64,000 nucleotides of DNA from Paralichthys olivaceus (taxonomy: Eukaryota > Chordata > Actinopteri > Pleuronectiformes > Paralichthyidae): the NCBI RefSeq assembly GCF_024713975.1, contig NC_091114.1:11380001-11444000 (forward strand). The letters are read 5' to 3'. How positions within the stretch are numbered: the stretch's first letter is position 1; each line of letters begins with the position of its first letter. Position numbers and translations under genes: made by a program. The notes beneath the pieces are model-generated. The model ran no database searches. It saw only the letters and a program-made list of their open reading frames with translations, and had not been told where the DNA came from. Below, one piece after another: positions 1 to 18,046 of this stretch.

Positions 1-170
1 AGAATGAGATGGGCAGACATTGAGGAATAGTTTTTGATTCTAATATATACAATGGAAAGAATCACTTTTTCAATTTTTAGTCTTAGATTCCTGGACTGGA
101 AATCTTTACAGAAAATAAGATTTCTTGTAAACCTTTGACCTTTGTCCCCTAAAGTCAGGTCGGCCCGGTC
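1..170 (+). other. tnk1: tnk1 upstream sequence and start of first coding exon leader
   Basis: No coding sequence is visible here. A pyrimidine-rich stretch ending in CCCCTAAAG at about 154 looks like a splice acceptor 16 bases before the tnk1 start codon. The transcript therefore probably has a noncoding first exon, and its promoter lies outside the window. Confidence 0.45.
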
Positions 171-5147
<4,977 letters not shown>

Positions 5148-5455
5148 AGCTGATTTGACTTTTGTTTAAAAGTGGATGTTTGACTTTTCCAGCGACTTCC
5201 TGCTTTACAGTGACAAACACAGACACAGCCTCAGAAACTGTGTGGACATTTACTCCAGTGGAGATTAAAACAGGGAAATGAAGATGGACACATTTTTAAA
5301 AAGCTTAATGCACAATGACTCAAATATTTCTGTTTTTATTTTGTATTCGATTTGTATTTTCACTGAGACGTTATCCTGCACATTACGTTAGCTGCAAATA
5401 GTTTTTGTACCTGAATGAATTTGTAAATATTGTGTTAGAAATTATTATTCTGTTG

Positions 5456-5461
5456 AATAAA
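5456..5461 (+). terminator. tnk1: tnk1 poly(A) signal
   Basis: AATAAA lies 309 bases after the tnk1 stop codon in AT-rich sequence, followed by a T/G-rich stretch. It is the first canonical signal downstream of the gene. Confidence 0.65.
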
Positions 5462-7052
5462 AATGATGATCTGGTCTGATTTTACACTTTTAAGTCCACA
5501 GGAGATGAGAAGTACTTCTGCATAACATCGTAACACACCTGGACCTGTGGCCAAACTGTTGTTGGCAGAGTTGCATTGTGTTTAATGTGGGCAGCAGGTT
5601 TTTACAAAGAAGTAGAAATCTGTGTTGTAGTTTTTTTACCTCGACCTCGATTGCTGTTTGTAAGCAGCATGGTGCAAAATCTACTAAACCGATTCCACTA
5701 AAACTTAGTGGAAAATCAGGACATAGGCCAAGATAGAATACAATAATAAAATCAGGTCTATTGAGACAACAAAAACATTTTTCCATACAAAGGTGACATA
5801 TAGAGGTTAATACATAGTGTATATTTAGGTAGGTTGAATATTTACAATACAACCTAATATATTTTCCATTATATTAATAAATAAATAGCATCTTTTTAGT
5901 TTTCACAGGATTCACCATGATGCTTTACGGTATAACATTAAATGTAAGAGGAACTTTATTTGAATTTTGTGCATTATGTTAATGCATATACTTGAAGATG
6001 ACACGTTGCACTGCTGAGACATTTGTATAGCAAGTACTCTCCGTTTACATATACTGTGTAAATAGACTCAGTAAATAAATACAAAAACTGCAGCAGGTGA
6101 AATATCCTGTGCAACCATTGGCTGAGCAATAGGACTGTTTCTGTATAAAAGGAACTGTAGGATTTTATATTATTAGAGGGACAACTCATTTCTAAATTAT
6201 TCCACAGAAGAAGTGATGCTCCCACAGTGACTGACATGTTCAGACATGCTCCTAAGTACTACTGCATGTAGTACTCATTTGTTTGCAGGAGGTGGAGCAG
6301 TCAGACGTCCAGTATCGAAGCAGAAAAGGGAGGTTTTGTTTCTTTTATTGCAGCTAAAGTAGAGCATGGATATAATCTGTAAGATAAAAGCGAGCGGACA
6401 AAACTGAGAGGACGCTGATACTGTAACCAGAGAAGGGCATTTTGTCCTGAGAAAGTGACCAAGTCTCTGCAGAACTTGCCACCGACTAATTCTGGGACTG
6501 GATTTCCCTCTGATCCAACAACCGTTTTTTCCAAGTAAAACCAGATGTGGGTCTTCCCCAGACTTTCCGAGAGAAGCACTGACGGAGAGGAAAACAACAC
6601 TTGAACAATGGCAGTGAACTACAACGTATTCTTTATGTAACAAAGTATATAACAATCACAAGACACACATTTATGGAAAATAGTACAAAGAGGTGGCTGC
6701 AGATATAACTGATTTAAAAAAGGCACAATCTGGCTACTTTCTCTGTCCTCATCAGAGGTCAGACTGCAGACAGACGAATGGTTACATATTTACAGTTAAA
6801 AGTAATAAGACACAGTTACTGACAGTGTAATACAGGGTTTGGATTGGAAAGCAATAGTGGCAACTGAGCCCCATAGGAGCTCTGATGATTATATGAATCA
6901 AATAGAAAATGATTCTCAAGACCAAAAGTCACGAGTCCACATTGAGGTTACTCTCTGCACAAAAACTAAAGCATATTTCCTCACTGCACTTTTTACACAC
7001 AGGTATCTTCCCCACGTCACATCAACATTCACTAACCCTAACTTCTGTTTTT

Positions 7053-7058
7053 TTTATT
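7053..7058 (-). terminator. plscr3: Candidate plscr3 poly(A) signal
   Basis: AATAAA on the minus strand, about 1.34 kb past the plscr3 stop. A second canonical copy lies at 6344-6349. Sequence alone does not show which is used. Confidence 0.35.
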
Positions 7059-7340
7059 TCCTTTCCCACGTTTCTATTTTTCATCACACTGTCTCCAGTC
7101 CAACGCATCTGGAGCAACTGGAGGGCAAGGTTTGACTGTGGCACCAGTCTCCACGGCAACAACTACAACACGGAGGAGGAGTGTGAGCTACAGTTCTGTT
7201 CAGATTATGTAGACTAGGTCTGAGAAAGAGAAAGACAGTGTAGAGGTAGAGAAAGAGCACTTTGGTAAATACTGTCAGCACATATGTCAACGCTGACTAC
7301 AAGATATTAAACATTCTCCCATTAGTCTCACTGTCACGCC

Positions 7341-7676
7341 CATAGACTGTACAGAAAGAGGGACGACATGGCTGTGCGCTAAGCATCTTGATCAACCCCT
7401 GGTGGCTAGATGCAGAATAGGTCATAAAACCTGCCTTCTCCGTGTTAGTGGATGGAACACGGACAAAAACATGAAGTCATATTACACATCAAATGAAACA
7501 AGATTGGTCGAGCACAGATATCGATGGGACCTTGATACTGTGGCTCCACCCCCCCATCTATGACTCTGGCTCCAAATGCGCAAGATGGCAGCGTTCGCAT
7601 CCTCGATATTTTGCCATCATTTCTGGATAGTGGGAGGAAGTGGAGACAGGTCGTCCATCTTTATGTACAGTCTATA
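7341..7676. mobile_element. Non-autonomous DNA transposon (MITE-like)
   Basis: A 336-bp element bounded by imperfect terminal inverted repeats. The left end reads CATAGACTGTACAGAAAGA; the reverse complement of the right end reads TATAGACTGTACATAAAGA. They match at 24 of 28 positions when extended inward through GGACGAC. It carries no open reading frame of note. A truncated relative lies at 56968-57051. Sequences of this kind (ACTGTA...AAAGATGGACGAC...CCCCTGGTGGCT) are dispersed in teleost genomes. I could not assign a superfamily, and no clear target duplication is visible. Confidence 0.75.
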
Positions 7677-7789
7677 ATCACAACCACAACTTCCTGGCAC
7701 AAGCTATATAACAACAGATTACTGTAGATAGTGCTTAGTTGACTATATTTCTAATTTTATAAGTTATAAGATAAAGTCTACAGCGTTTG

Positions 7790-7965
7790 CTAAGAGGCTA
7801 CTAGCAGCTCTGTGAGTCTGGGTTAGGCTGAGCAATGCTTCGAGCTAAATATTAACATTAGCTTGCATAAAAAGGCACACAGTGACCATGCTATCATGCT
7901 GATTTTCAAAAAGTATAATATTTACAGTGTTAGCTGTCTTAGTTTAGCTTGCTTGCATGCAAATA
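7790..7965. repeat. Degenerate teleost interspersed repeat
   Basis: Contains the phrases GAGCTAAATATTAACATTAGC, CATGCTATCATGCTGA and TTAGTTTAGCTTGC. These resemble a common fish repeat rich in 'GCTAACATGCTGA'-type words. This copy is strongly diverged and has no visible ends. The call rests on recall of the family, not on an alignment. Confidence 0.45.
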
Positions 7966-8396
7966 TTTGCAATATCACGGATATTTCAGTCTAGACCAAA
8001 GTGGTGGATCAACAGACTGCTTCTGTCTGTTGTATTCTTCTCTATAAGAATGTATACAAGTGCAATAATAATCGCAAAAAGCACAGCATCAATAATGAAA
8101 GAGGAAATCTCAGCAGATGCAAATAGATTCAAATTTAAACAGACTACATGGAGTGTAAGGAATATTGGCAACATGGCGTCAGTGTCTGAGTTTGGATTGT
8201 TAACAAAAAACTTGGCAGACGTCTGGAATCACAGTTCATTAGCTCATACTGGTCTGAACATGTGGTGTTAGCACCATATTGGCTGGAATCTGGTGAAGAT
8301 CAAAAAAGAAATGAAAAAAGTAATAAACAGAAACATGCATAACTGGATAAAGTCCTTCCTCCCATGCTGTTGTTTGCCCTCCTTTCCTTTCCTCTG

Positions 8397-11300
8397 TTAT
8401 GAAAACACGCTGCTGCGCTGGTTGGCCTCTCCGACTTTCTCGAAAAACATGAAATCCTGGAAAGTGAGAACAAGCAAGGAAATTATCATCATTCAGCAAG
8501 ATCCCACTGATGAGAAATCTATGTTTGTTCAATAAGATCACGACTTACGATGAGGAAGCAGGCTCCCATGAGCACAGCTTTCATCTTCACGTCCATGTCC
8601 AGTGGGAACTGGATGCCAAAGTTGTCCGTGTCGGTGAAGACTTCTTTCAGGAGACCACTCCACTGCTTGCTGATGCGACCGATGGGCTTGTCCCCATCTT
8701 TCCCCTTCAGCTGAGACACGAAAAGAACAGTTTTATGTAAGACCTCTAAACTGTCGAGCGTAAGGGTGGAGGTGTTTCCAAGAAACACCAAAATTGGAGT
8801 CATTTCATACTACCACGGTTTGTTTTAAGAAATAATGTATTTTGGTTTAAAAATATTTATTCTCTTAGTTAGACAAGCAGATTGATACAAATGATTTATC
8901 AGTAATAGCTGTCAATCATGGCACAGAAGATTTGTTTCAGTCTACATAACCTTTCACCAACAACGATTCTCTCACCTCAAAGTTGACGTCTCCGCAGCAG
9001 TTGCAGGCGAAGCAGGGCCCTTCCAGTTTCATCAGCGTCTCCTTGTTCGCTCCCTGGATGGAAAACCGAGGCAGGAAAGGGTGCCAGTCCTGTTTCACAT
9101 AGCCTATGGTGGTGCCGGGCGGCGCCTGGACCTCCATCTGTAGGTCACATAGTTAAAAGATAAAAACTAACGTGATACACCTAGAACTGTAAAAACTGAC
9201 CTCTTCCTTTGACACTGTCAGCTATAAATAAAGCGATCACGGGGCCACGCAGCAGATCACACGAGACAGTCGGAATGATAAGAAGGACTCTGACTGCTCC
9301 ACTGTGACACCACATAACAAAGGTAATACATCTCACATGGCTCCGGTCTGCTCAGTAAACAGAGCACTGCAGTGTGTGACCGTGGAGGAGCTGGAGACCG
9401 CGGCCAGTGGGAAACGCATGGTAGCCGGTCGATGCCAACTCAGTCATTAAGCGTAGACAGAGATAGAAAGGTGGGGGAGTCTGGGAGATAGTTCAGACAA
9501 GGGGCCATTCATAGACCTAACAAACGGCACTCAGCAACTCAACAGCAAAACAAGGTAAAGGCAGGAAAAACAGGTTTCAAAATAAACTCCACTTTTGTTG
9601 TATTTTAGACACAAGGACATTTCCTTTCACATATGAAATTCCCCAGAAAATGTACAAGATTAATTATTAACATTAGTCATGGTGGACAATGGCATTTGCA
9701 GATGGAGGGTACAAATATAATACCACAGATACCAGAGAGCTAATCAATTACTGGAGTGAGTAATCAGGGTGATTTGGTGCTGAATTAACTTTTGAATTGT
9801 TAAAGTATTGGCCTTGGCGAGGTAACTCAATACACAATAAGGCTGTTAACAGCTACCTTTGACATCTACATCCACACATACCTCTTGCAGACAGCAGGGA
9901 CACCAGCAGGAAACGCAGCGGAACGGCCGTATGAGGCGGATGACCTCTCTGTCCATGTTGTCCTTAATCTTCATGTCGAAGCTGCGCAGCGAACCGCAGC
10001 AGTTTCTGGTGCAGCAGTCGTTCTTCTCTTTGGCCTTGTAGATCTTTTGGCCCAGACTGTTCTTTATCTCGTACTGGTTGTTGGTCTCAAACCCGATAAA
10101 AGCTGTCCAGGGTTGGAAAGGAAGCGGAAAAGGAAAAAGGGTGGCAACAGTTTTGATAAAGAAAGAATTCCTGGCCCGACGTCAATAATATCATTAGGAT
10201 TTCTATAGAGAGATTTAAACATGACATTTACATCCTGTCCACAAAGTAGTAAGAGTAAATATGACTGGATGAGCAAGCAGCACGCCCTTACCCTCTAGGA
10301 GTTCCACTTTTTGGTGAATCAGGATTTGGTCGATCTAAAACCACAAGGGAGAGAACAATGTGAGAAACACAAAAAAAGCAAGGAAGGAAATAAGGAAATT
10401 AATAGAGAATCACAAGAAAATATGATCATCAAGTGTGAAAGTTATATTCCACTGAGAACAAGTGAAAAGCTGCAACGGTTTCTTTATTTGCAATGCAAAG
10501 TAACTTAACTCGTGAATTTCCCTTAAAGCCATTAACTAACACAACAGCAGCTGTGTGGACAGTCGACTTCAGAAAGGTCAGAGTCATTCTATGTATTTAC
10601 ATATGGTGTTCCTGTTCTGAGTACACAGAGAATCCTGAAAACTAGTTCAGGTTTTTGTTGAAACTCTATTTAAGTCTTAAGTTGATTTGAACAGAGGAAA
10701 CAAATCAAGTAAGTGTTTTTATAAAAAATTTAAAAAACAATGCAGTGGGTAAAGTTCAGACAGCTGAGGAGACTGAGGTCACATCACATTGTTTTTAGAG
10801 AGAAAACGGAAATGAAATGTTCCAACAGTAAAGTCACATCACTCCTCTTTTCTTAGTTAAATCATAGCTCACTACAATTACCTGTTATTGGTTCCAGTCC
10901 CTGAATATCAATAACTATCAATATATGATATTCATCAATAGAAATATAACAACAGACCAATTTATATATATATATATAATTGTGCAAGTACAGTGAGGAG
11001 GTATAATTGATAAACTCAGATTTGTGAAATATTTTGTCATCATGAAGAAGAGTCAAAAACCACAACCTATTAAGCCCTATTAAGTACTGTAGCTTTTTAG
11101 GGCGAATCACAAAACACCCTCAAATTACCACACTCAAGCGTGTAGAATAATCTCTATGAGTCAAGTGAGTTCAAAAGTTAAGAACAAAGAGGAAACAAAT
11201 TCCTGAAAAGAAGGAGTGGTGAATGAGTAATCCATCCAACTATCCATTTCTAAGATGTAACAGCATTGCAAACCACTATTGTTTTCAAGACCCACCTGAG

Positions 11301-14300
11301 TGAGGTACTCAAGCCCCGGAGGTAACCCCACAGGAACTGCAGCTGGCACACCGACCGGGGCCGGGGAGATCGCTCCCGGAGCTCCGCCATAGTCTGGCCC
11401 TGGAGCTGTGGCGACTGGTGCTGGCTGGTACATGACTGGAGGCTGGCCTGGGTTGTAGCCCATGTTAAAGCCCGGGGGAGGAGCTTGACCCGGATCTCCA
11501 TACCCTCCCTGGGAAACAGGATAAGGGGCAATGGACTGGCCGCCGTGCTGAGGCATGGGATAGGGTGGCTGGTTGTAAGAGCCTGGGTAACCTGGAAAAA
11601 AAAGACAGGCATATTGGTTCAAAGTCCTCCTCAACGAGTAAATCCAGATCCACTCTCCTTTTATCGGACACTCACACACAGACACACTAGTAGCTCCAGG
11701 AAGAAACAACAGATGTTCAGTGAAACCATGAAACAAGGAATATAGAATAAAAATACAATTTAAACAAAAAAACACTTCCTGTTCGAAACTATGTTTCAGA
11801 AATCGAGAAATGATTCCTCAACCAGGTGTGAGTTTCAAGTCCTTACCTACAAATAAGATGAAGAGTCAAATAATGCAGAAACAAGCTCTATGATCAACAC
11901 CCCAGCTCACCAACAGAGGAAGTCATGATCTGTGTGTCCCTGACTAATAGCAGGTGCTCTGTGCTCATAGCAACCGTGTGTGTGTGTAAGTTGACTGTGG
12001 ATCATCCTACTTTCCCCGCTGGGACCACAGAGCCAATAAGCTACTTATTAGCAGAGCCACAGACTTACTAGAGAGCAAGTAAACAGGGACAACCCTGAGT
12101 ATGAAGGCCAAAAGCAGGGTATGTTTCGTATACACTCATAAACCTTATTCACATTCAACAAGTCTATGAATGTAAAGCACTGTATAAATCATACGGTTGA
12201 TTTGTTTAAATTAAGTTTCTGATTCAAAAACATTCTAGACAGTCTTCATGTGGTAAAAAATGCATTTCTAAACATTATCATTATCATTCTGTCCTTCATC
12301 AACTGTCTTTTTTCTTTTGTTGGCACCCTATGGGTATATGGCTATGACAATTCTAATGTGCACTACTGTTTTTATACATTACTAATTCTATAACCTGTCT
12401 ATGTTTTATATATTATAACATTTTGGACAAGCACAGCTGATTTCATTTTTACAATGACAGTAAAGGCCTTCTAGTCTATTTCATATCGAACAAATTTAAT
12501 GATCATTACAGAAGCAGCAACACTGCTTAAGATTTCTGACGTCAGTTTAAGTCACAGCCTGGTGGCTCCATCTTGGCTCATAAAAGAAACCTATACTTCA
12601 GTGTCAGCTAATAACAAGTGTGGAGTTGTTGAAAGGAGCCACAATCGATGACATGTGGATTGTGTAAGAGGCGCGGCTGTGACAAAGAGCTGCATGAGGA
12701 CGTCTGTGTGTAATTTACTGGACTGCTGGTTGTGAAATTATCAGTGGCTGTGGTTCAGGAAGTGGAGGAGGTCGGTGACGAATGGGAGGGTTGATGGTTC
12801 GATCCTACGGTCTGCATGTCTACAACCCTGATCAGACCTGGTGTTGACATCCGTCCATCACAAGTGGACAGATCTAAGTTCGTCAGTTCACACTTGGCAC
12901 ACTCACATACATCATCTGTTTGCACTTTCTTGTTTTTAGTTAGTCTTAGTTAGCGAGAGGGAAAGAGCAGAGGTAGGAGGGGCTGAAATAAATTAGGTTT
13001 TATCCATGAGAAGAAAATAAGGAAATCAATATGTGGCGGTCAGTTTTAATATCGAGGTGGTGGCCACAAATAATTCTGTGTCAGGGAAACACGTAAGTGT
13101 AAAAATATGTTCGAGTCATTGTGAATCTGTAGCAGGTCAGAGGACATCAGCTGAGTAGGTGGTCCAGAGGATTTTGTATTCACACAGATAAGAGAACGTC
13201 ACCTGAGGGGTATGTTATATACATGCTCAATGTATCTTGTGCGTATTCACACCTGCGCTAGTTCTCCACTTATAACACCAAGTCTGAACAGGGTCCAAGG
13301 TGCAGTCTATTTACAGAACTCTTTTAAAGAGGGTGGATTTTACATTTCCATGAGTTTTAGCTATGATCCATTTTCTCTATTTCTCCTTGAATAATTAATA
13401 AGAGAAGTCTTAATCTTCTCAACAACCAGCGGTTTGAATGATGCTGTCGGTGGGGAGGATGTCGACAGTTTTCTGTGGGTGAGTTCTCTGATATCCTCCT
13501 TTGTTGCTCATTGAGTTTACCAGCATTCCTTCACTTTGTCTATGATGGAAAACCTGGTTTCATTGGTGTTGAGTACAAACAGACGTGTGTGGTGCAGCGG
13601 TGCTGACTCACAGCACACAAAACTGGTTTTTGTTTTCTTGGCAGGACAACAACAGCCTGAAACAGCACAGCATAGAGGTCGTAGGGTTACTTCATAGTGA
13701 GATTCTTCCAGGGTTGTGAGTAAGCAGTGGTGCCATTTCAAGGCTGAAGTAATGCGAAAGAAATGTCGTGAACTGTATGTATGAGGGCAACTAAACCCTC
13801 CCACTACTTCTGTCTTTCTAAGAAGAACTGAAAGTAAAAAACAAAGAAACAGTTGCTTGTGTGAACCCTGCTTCCCCTTTGCTCAACCTCTAACCACATT
13901 CCTCTCTCAAACTTGCAAGGTAACAAAGCCAAATGAAATCAAAACCATGTTGTTTACAGGAAGGCCGCCCCCTGACATGCCCACTCGACGACAACTCTCA
14001 CCTCACACATCTGTTTTTTTCCATGTAGAGAATGGAAGTACTTCAAGTATTTCAGGTATTTCTTCTAAAAATTCACCAACGTGTGGAGGATAAAATTACT
14101 CAAGGCTGGTGGAGGAATTTGGGAGCAAGACAAGGCGTTCATTCAACATGCAGCGACATTCTGAGGAAAAATTAGTCCTGGGAAACACCGATGGAAACTT
14201 GAGACGTGTGGGCCTTTTACAATAGCTCACATTGTGTCAATAACATGACACAATGGAAGAAGTGGATGAGTAAGAAAGTTTTAGACACACTATTCTTAAG

Positions 14301-14347
14301 GCATTGTTGCTTCTTTTAAGGTCAGTGCACTTACCAGGAGCAGACAT
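8397..14347 (-). CDS. plscr3: Phospholipid scramblase 3
   Basis: Minus-strand coding exons in transcript order are 14347-14335, 11591-11296, 10334-10292, 10102-9882, 9137-8976, 8710-8549 and 8456-8397. Phases agree, giving 318 residues (human PLSCR3 is 295). The protein starts MSAPG and has a proline-rich N-terminus. [13 protein letters not shown] is next, followed by cysteine clusters (CCTRNCC, CWCPCC) of the type palmitoylated in scramblases, then [12 protein letters not shown] as in PLSCR3 and the calcium-binding-like segment [16 protein letters not shown]-terminal membrane helix ([14 protein letters not shown]) precedes a short tail. The family moves phospholipids between bilayer leaflets, and PLSCR3 is known from mitochondria (cardiolipin). 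The start chosen is the ATG giving MSAPG, but the frame stays open upstream through the whole of that exon, so a longer N-terminus is possible. Confidence 0.92.
12290..12480 (+). repeat. Degenerate non-LTR retrotransposon tail
   Basis: Lies in plscr3 intron 1. The 3' end TTTTACAATGACAGTAAAGG followed by CCTTCTAGTCTA resembles the 'caatgacaataaaggctttctattcta' tail found at many teleost LINE or SINE 3' ends. No reverse transcriptase coding sequence is present. The family is not assigned. Confidence 0.4.
12735..12930 (+). repeat. tRNA-derived SINE-like fragment plus adjoining repeat
   Basis: GGAGGGTTGATGGTTCGATCC at about 12785-12806 has the B-box-like GGTTCGATCC of tRNA-derived SINEs, and the following GGTCTGCATGTC fits a SINE body. 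The adjoining CAAGTGGACAGATC...GTTCACAC resembles another common fish repeat. Both pieces are diverged. They lie in plscr3 intron 1. Confidence 0.4.
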
Positions 14348-15770
14348 GGCAATGACCTCGGAGCGCTTTCTCATCCACTCCCAGGGGGCCTCTATGGGAA
14401 ACTGTTGGAATGGAAAGGGAAAGGAAGGGTTGGGTTGTGATATAAAAAAAATTAAGGAAGGAGAGCAGGGGGTGTTGCAAAGAAAGAGTGACAAAGAGTC
14501 CAACACAACCATTTAAAAACATCAAACACCACAATGGCTTTAATGATTGATGTTTACAACCCAGTCGGTGCACTTTGACAAGAAAATATCATGTGATACA
14601 GGGAAAAACTAACGACTCTGAAGCTGAAGGTTTGAGAGCTGAACATATATGGGAAAAAAGTGGGTGCGTCATGTTTCAGGAGAATCTGGGGGAGGGGGTG
14701 GTCTCCAAAAACTCACATCCTGTGTTGATCTACATGTTTTTATTTCTGCTTCCATGTGAAATATGGAAATGATGTCCTGGAGTCTGATAAAGACCAAATA
14801 GATGCATTTAAATCCATCAAAAAGACAATCCTACCTCATCTCCCCCTCTACCTTATTCACACTCACTGCATCTTGAATAAAAAGCACTTAGTGCTATATT
14901 TCTTTGCGAGTGACTTTGAAATCTCACCTCTGCGGTGTGATGTCCTCACCGAGCCACCAAGACAAGTGCCCAAGTAAAACAAAGAAACTAAAACTGAATC
15001 CCTGGATCCACAGAGCCGAGAGTCAATCGTATCCTTCCTGACCTGTTCCTCGTTTCTCTGGTTTGCTGTCTCTCCTCCCTCCCATGCATTTTCTCTATGT
15101 CTCCTCCCCCCCTCCTTTTCAGCCTCCCACGACTTGCAGCAGGGTTTCAGTGTGCGTCTATAAACACCATGCTAATCTGACTGTGAGAGGAGAAGCACAT
15201 GCATCGAGAAGCAGATGGGTTTTATTTAATAAGAGGGCTCTACGTGTCCATGAGAGGACTGTCCCCCTGCAGATAGTATTATCAGTGCATGCAGCAACAA
15301 GGAGGAGTCGGCCTGTTGCGTAACATGTTGTTGTTGTTGACAACCACCAGAGAGCGTCCGATCCCCAGAATCAAACCGTGTGCAGCCAGCGTGCAGCCCC
15401 ATGCAACACACACTGTACATGCACATACAACAAAATAAAAGATAAATGGGCCTCGTGCAATCGACAGAGGATTTTATAAACTACGAGTGAAAGATATATT
15501 TAGTCATCGTGCATGTGTACGAGCCAAACTAAAGACTGAATTTGCTTGCTCGCTGTTTTTTGTACATTTTAAACAAAATAAACCACAATAAACGTGGTAC
15601 AGTAAATTCAAATTAGATTAAAAGCCTTTGCCATTAAAGAGAATCAAACAGCTAGCTGCTATCTAGCTTAAATACCTCAAGATATTTTCCCCACAAGCTG
15701 GTGACGACTGAAACTGAAGGAAAGGAAGAAAGAGAGAGAGGCAGAGGAAGGTATGAAGAAATAGAGATAA

Positions 15771-15798
15771 AAGAAAGAAAGAAAGAAAGAAAGAAAGA
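15771..15798. repeat. (GAAA)n microsatellite
   Basis: About seven AAAG/GAAA units in a purine-rich stretch that begins near 15718. Confidence 0.9.
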
Positions 15799-17634
15799 AC
15801 AAGAAAATGTCAGACCTGTGTTTCTCAGATGATCAGAAATGCTAATGTTGCTCTGGTTGCACTGGAACTAGCAACTGTTGCTAAGTCTGTTAGCTTTTAA
15901 TAACTGATAGTGAAAACTGTTATACACAATATTCATGGTGTTTTAGACTCTTGTCCCTAATTTGTTTGACTCATCAAACAACATAGTTCTAATTATCAAG
16001 CTGCAGCATGTCCCCCGGATTCATTACATTATATTGTTAAAATACCATCACTGATAAATTACACAACTTTAATATTGCCGCTGGGGAAGACGGAACAATT
16101 TTACATGCAAATATTGACTGTGTTGATTTATATATAACATGTTGCACTTTATATTTTACATGTTGATTTGTAAGTATGAAAAACTAGTGAGTACAACACT
16201 TACACTAAAATAAAAAGTACAATTTGTAGTGAAGTAGGTGTAAAGTATGATCAAAATGCTTTAGAAAAAGACTCTGATCTGCTGAACATGGAGCAGATCA
16301 TATCTTGAATTCGTTGTTGTTACTTTGGGACTGATTGACAGACTGGTTGGATGATATGAAGATATGATGGTAGAAGTTTATGACTGCAGTACAAGGACTA
16401 CTTTAGCAACAGGAACAAAAATGGCGTCATCAAATTTCTGGACCAGCTCAATCTGACAAATCCCATCAACACTCACATCAGTCAAATGTTATTTGCATAG
16501 CCCAGATATACAAATCACTATTTGTACTTACAGGGTGTGACATCCTTTCTGTTCCTCAACGAGATTAAAGAAAAACTACCAGAAAAACTTATTATCATGG
16601 GAATAAACAAGAGAGCCACATGTGAGGGATCCCTCTGTCAGGACAGAAGTGCAACATCAGCAGAGTAACAGTAGTTATTGATTAGAAGAAACAGTATGTA
16701 CCATAATGGAAAACTGTGTCGATGTTTTAAGTATTTATACGTAAGTAAATGTCTGATAGAGATGAAGGGAGCAGCAGAGACACAGGATTGGAGGAGTTAT
16801 TGCTTTTGTCTCTGCTCAGACTATATTTGGCACCTGCTGCTGTGCACATTACTTATAGGGCGTCAAGATTTGGGCGGGTATGAGGGAAGTCTTTCAGAGC
16901 ACACACACACACACACAGATGTTACATAGACATCTCAGCAAGAAACCAAATATACGTCCTCTCACACATTAAGAACATATTTGAAAACGTGATTCATATC
17001 TGAGTCCAGTTAACGTGCTAACACAAGTAGCACTGACATCCACTCAACCTATAGATACTTGACTTTGATCTCAACCTTAAACTGAGCCCCAACCTTTAAC
17101 TTCAACTCCTCACTGAAGCGGGGGGGCCTTTAAAATGTCCTCAATCTGACGGATTCTCCTCACGTTGATGTCTGCATGAGGACATTTGGTCCAGTGTGGC
17201 AACAAAAGAACACACACCCAGCCAGAGGCCCCTAATGAGGCCTGTCCCTGATAATGGAGCTAATCAGCGTGGTCTATCTGGCCTCTGCCCCTGTTAACAT
17301 GCTGTCAGCCTTGCCTTGGTTTATTTATACACGCCTGATCTATCAGCACTGGTTCTATGTTTGGTGAGCCTCAGTGTCCTGAAATAGAAATAATTAGGAC
17401 AGGGCGGGAAAAGAGGAAAAGTGAAATCGTGTCTGAATGCGCATATGCCCCAAGCGGGCCCCCTGTCCCCCCCATTCCTCTGCCAATCTCTCCATCCATC
17501 CTTGCTACACTGTCTCCTGTCTGTTTGGTTTTGTGGAGACAGGAGGGGTGGACGGAGTCGTGCGTGTGGTCTGGATTGGGTGGCTCACTGCCGGTGAAGT
17601 CGAGCGAAGCAGGGTGATCAAGTCATCCAGATTG

Positions 17635-17635
<1 letters not shown>

Positions 17636-17677
<42 letters not shown>

Positions 17678-17686
17678 CACACACAC
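17636..17686. repeat. (CA)n microsatellite
   Basis: About 25 CA units with a single G interruption at 17671. Likely to be length-polymorphic. Confidence 0.95.
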
Positions 17687-18046
17687 CGGGGTCCTGATGC
17701 CATCTCTGATCTCTCTGTCTCTGTGCTGACCCAAACACATTGAGTTAGTGCAGATAGAAATACATGCGTGAATAATTAATTAATGAATCATATCTAATTT
17801 TGACTTTCACTTGACTTCGTTTAATATTATCCGTTAAATATGAAGTCGTTTTTATGTTTTCATGGTTGTTGTTAAGTCGTTTAAAAAGTCACTTTGGACT
17901 CTGAAACCTGTCGATTCATAGCCATTATTTCGGGTATTTATAGTTATGCCATTTATTGGGTATTTATTTAATTACAGATCAATTACATTGGAAGCTCAAA
18001 CAAGGGGATGAAGGACATGTATAAGTTCAGATTCACGTAAACTTAC

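Larger units (their letters stand above)
5475..8396 (-). other. plscr3: tnk1-plscr3 convergent gap, probably plscr3 3' UTR
   Basis: About 2.9 kb without a recognisable coding exon on either strand. Reverse-strand poly(A) signals (TTTATT on the + strand) occur at 7053-7058 and 6344-6349. Either would give plscr3 a 3' UTR of 1.3-2.05 kb, and that UTR would contain the mobile element at 7341-7676 and the degenerate repeat at 7790-7965. The rest is AT-rich and featureless. Confidence 0.5.
14348..18046. other. Region upstream of plscr3
   Basis: About 3.7 kb with no recognised gene. The minus-strand frame remains open from the plscr3 ATG back to the acceptors at about 14392 (CCCATAG) and 14402 (CCAACAG), encoding APWEWMRKRSEVIA before MSAPG. 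The stretch also holds a (GAAA)n tract at 15771-15798 and a (CA)n tract at 17636-17686. The remainder is AT-rich and unassigned, either intron or spacer depending on whether the 18.1-kb exon joins plscr3. Confidence 0.4.

Noticed and set aside
14335-14401. Joining the 18.1-kb exon to plscr3 through the stronger acceptor at 14403-14402
   Set aside because: The phase fails: the spare base would shift the frame and lose MSAPG and the scramblase sequence. Only the weaker CCCATAG acceptor keeps the frame, so the link is reported as uncertain.
17636-17686. (CA)n tract as a regulatory element
   Set aside because: Simple repeats of this size are frequent in fish introns and spacers. Nothing nearby supports a function.
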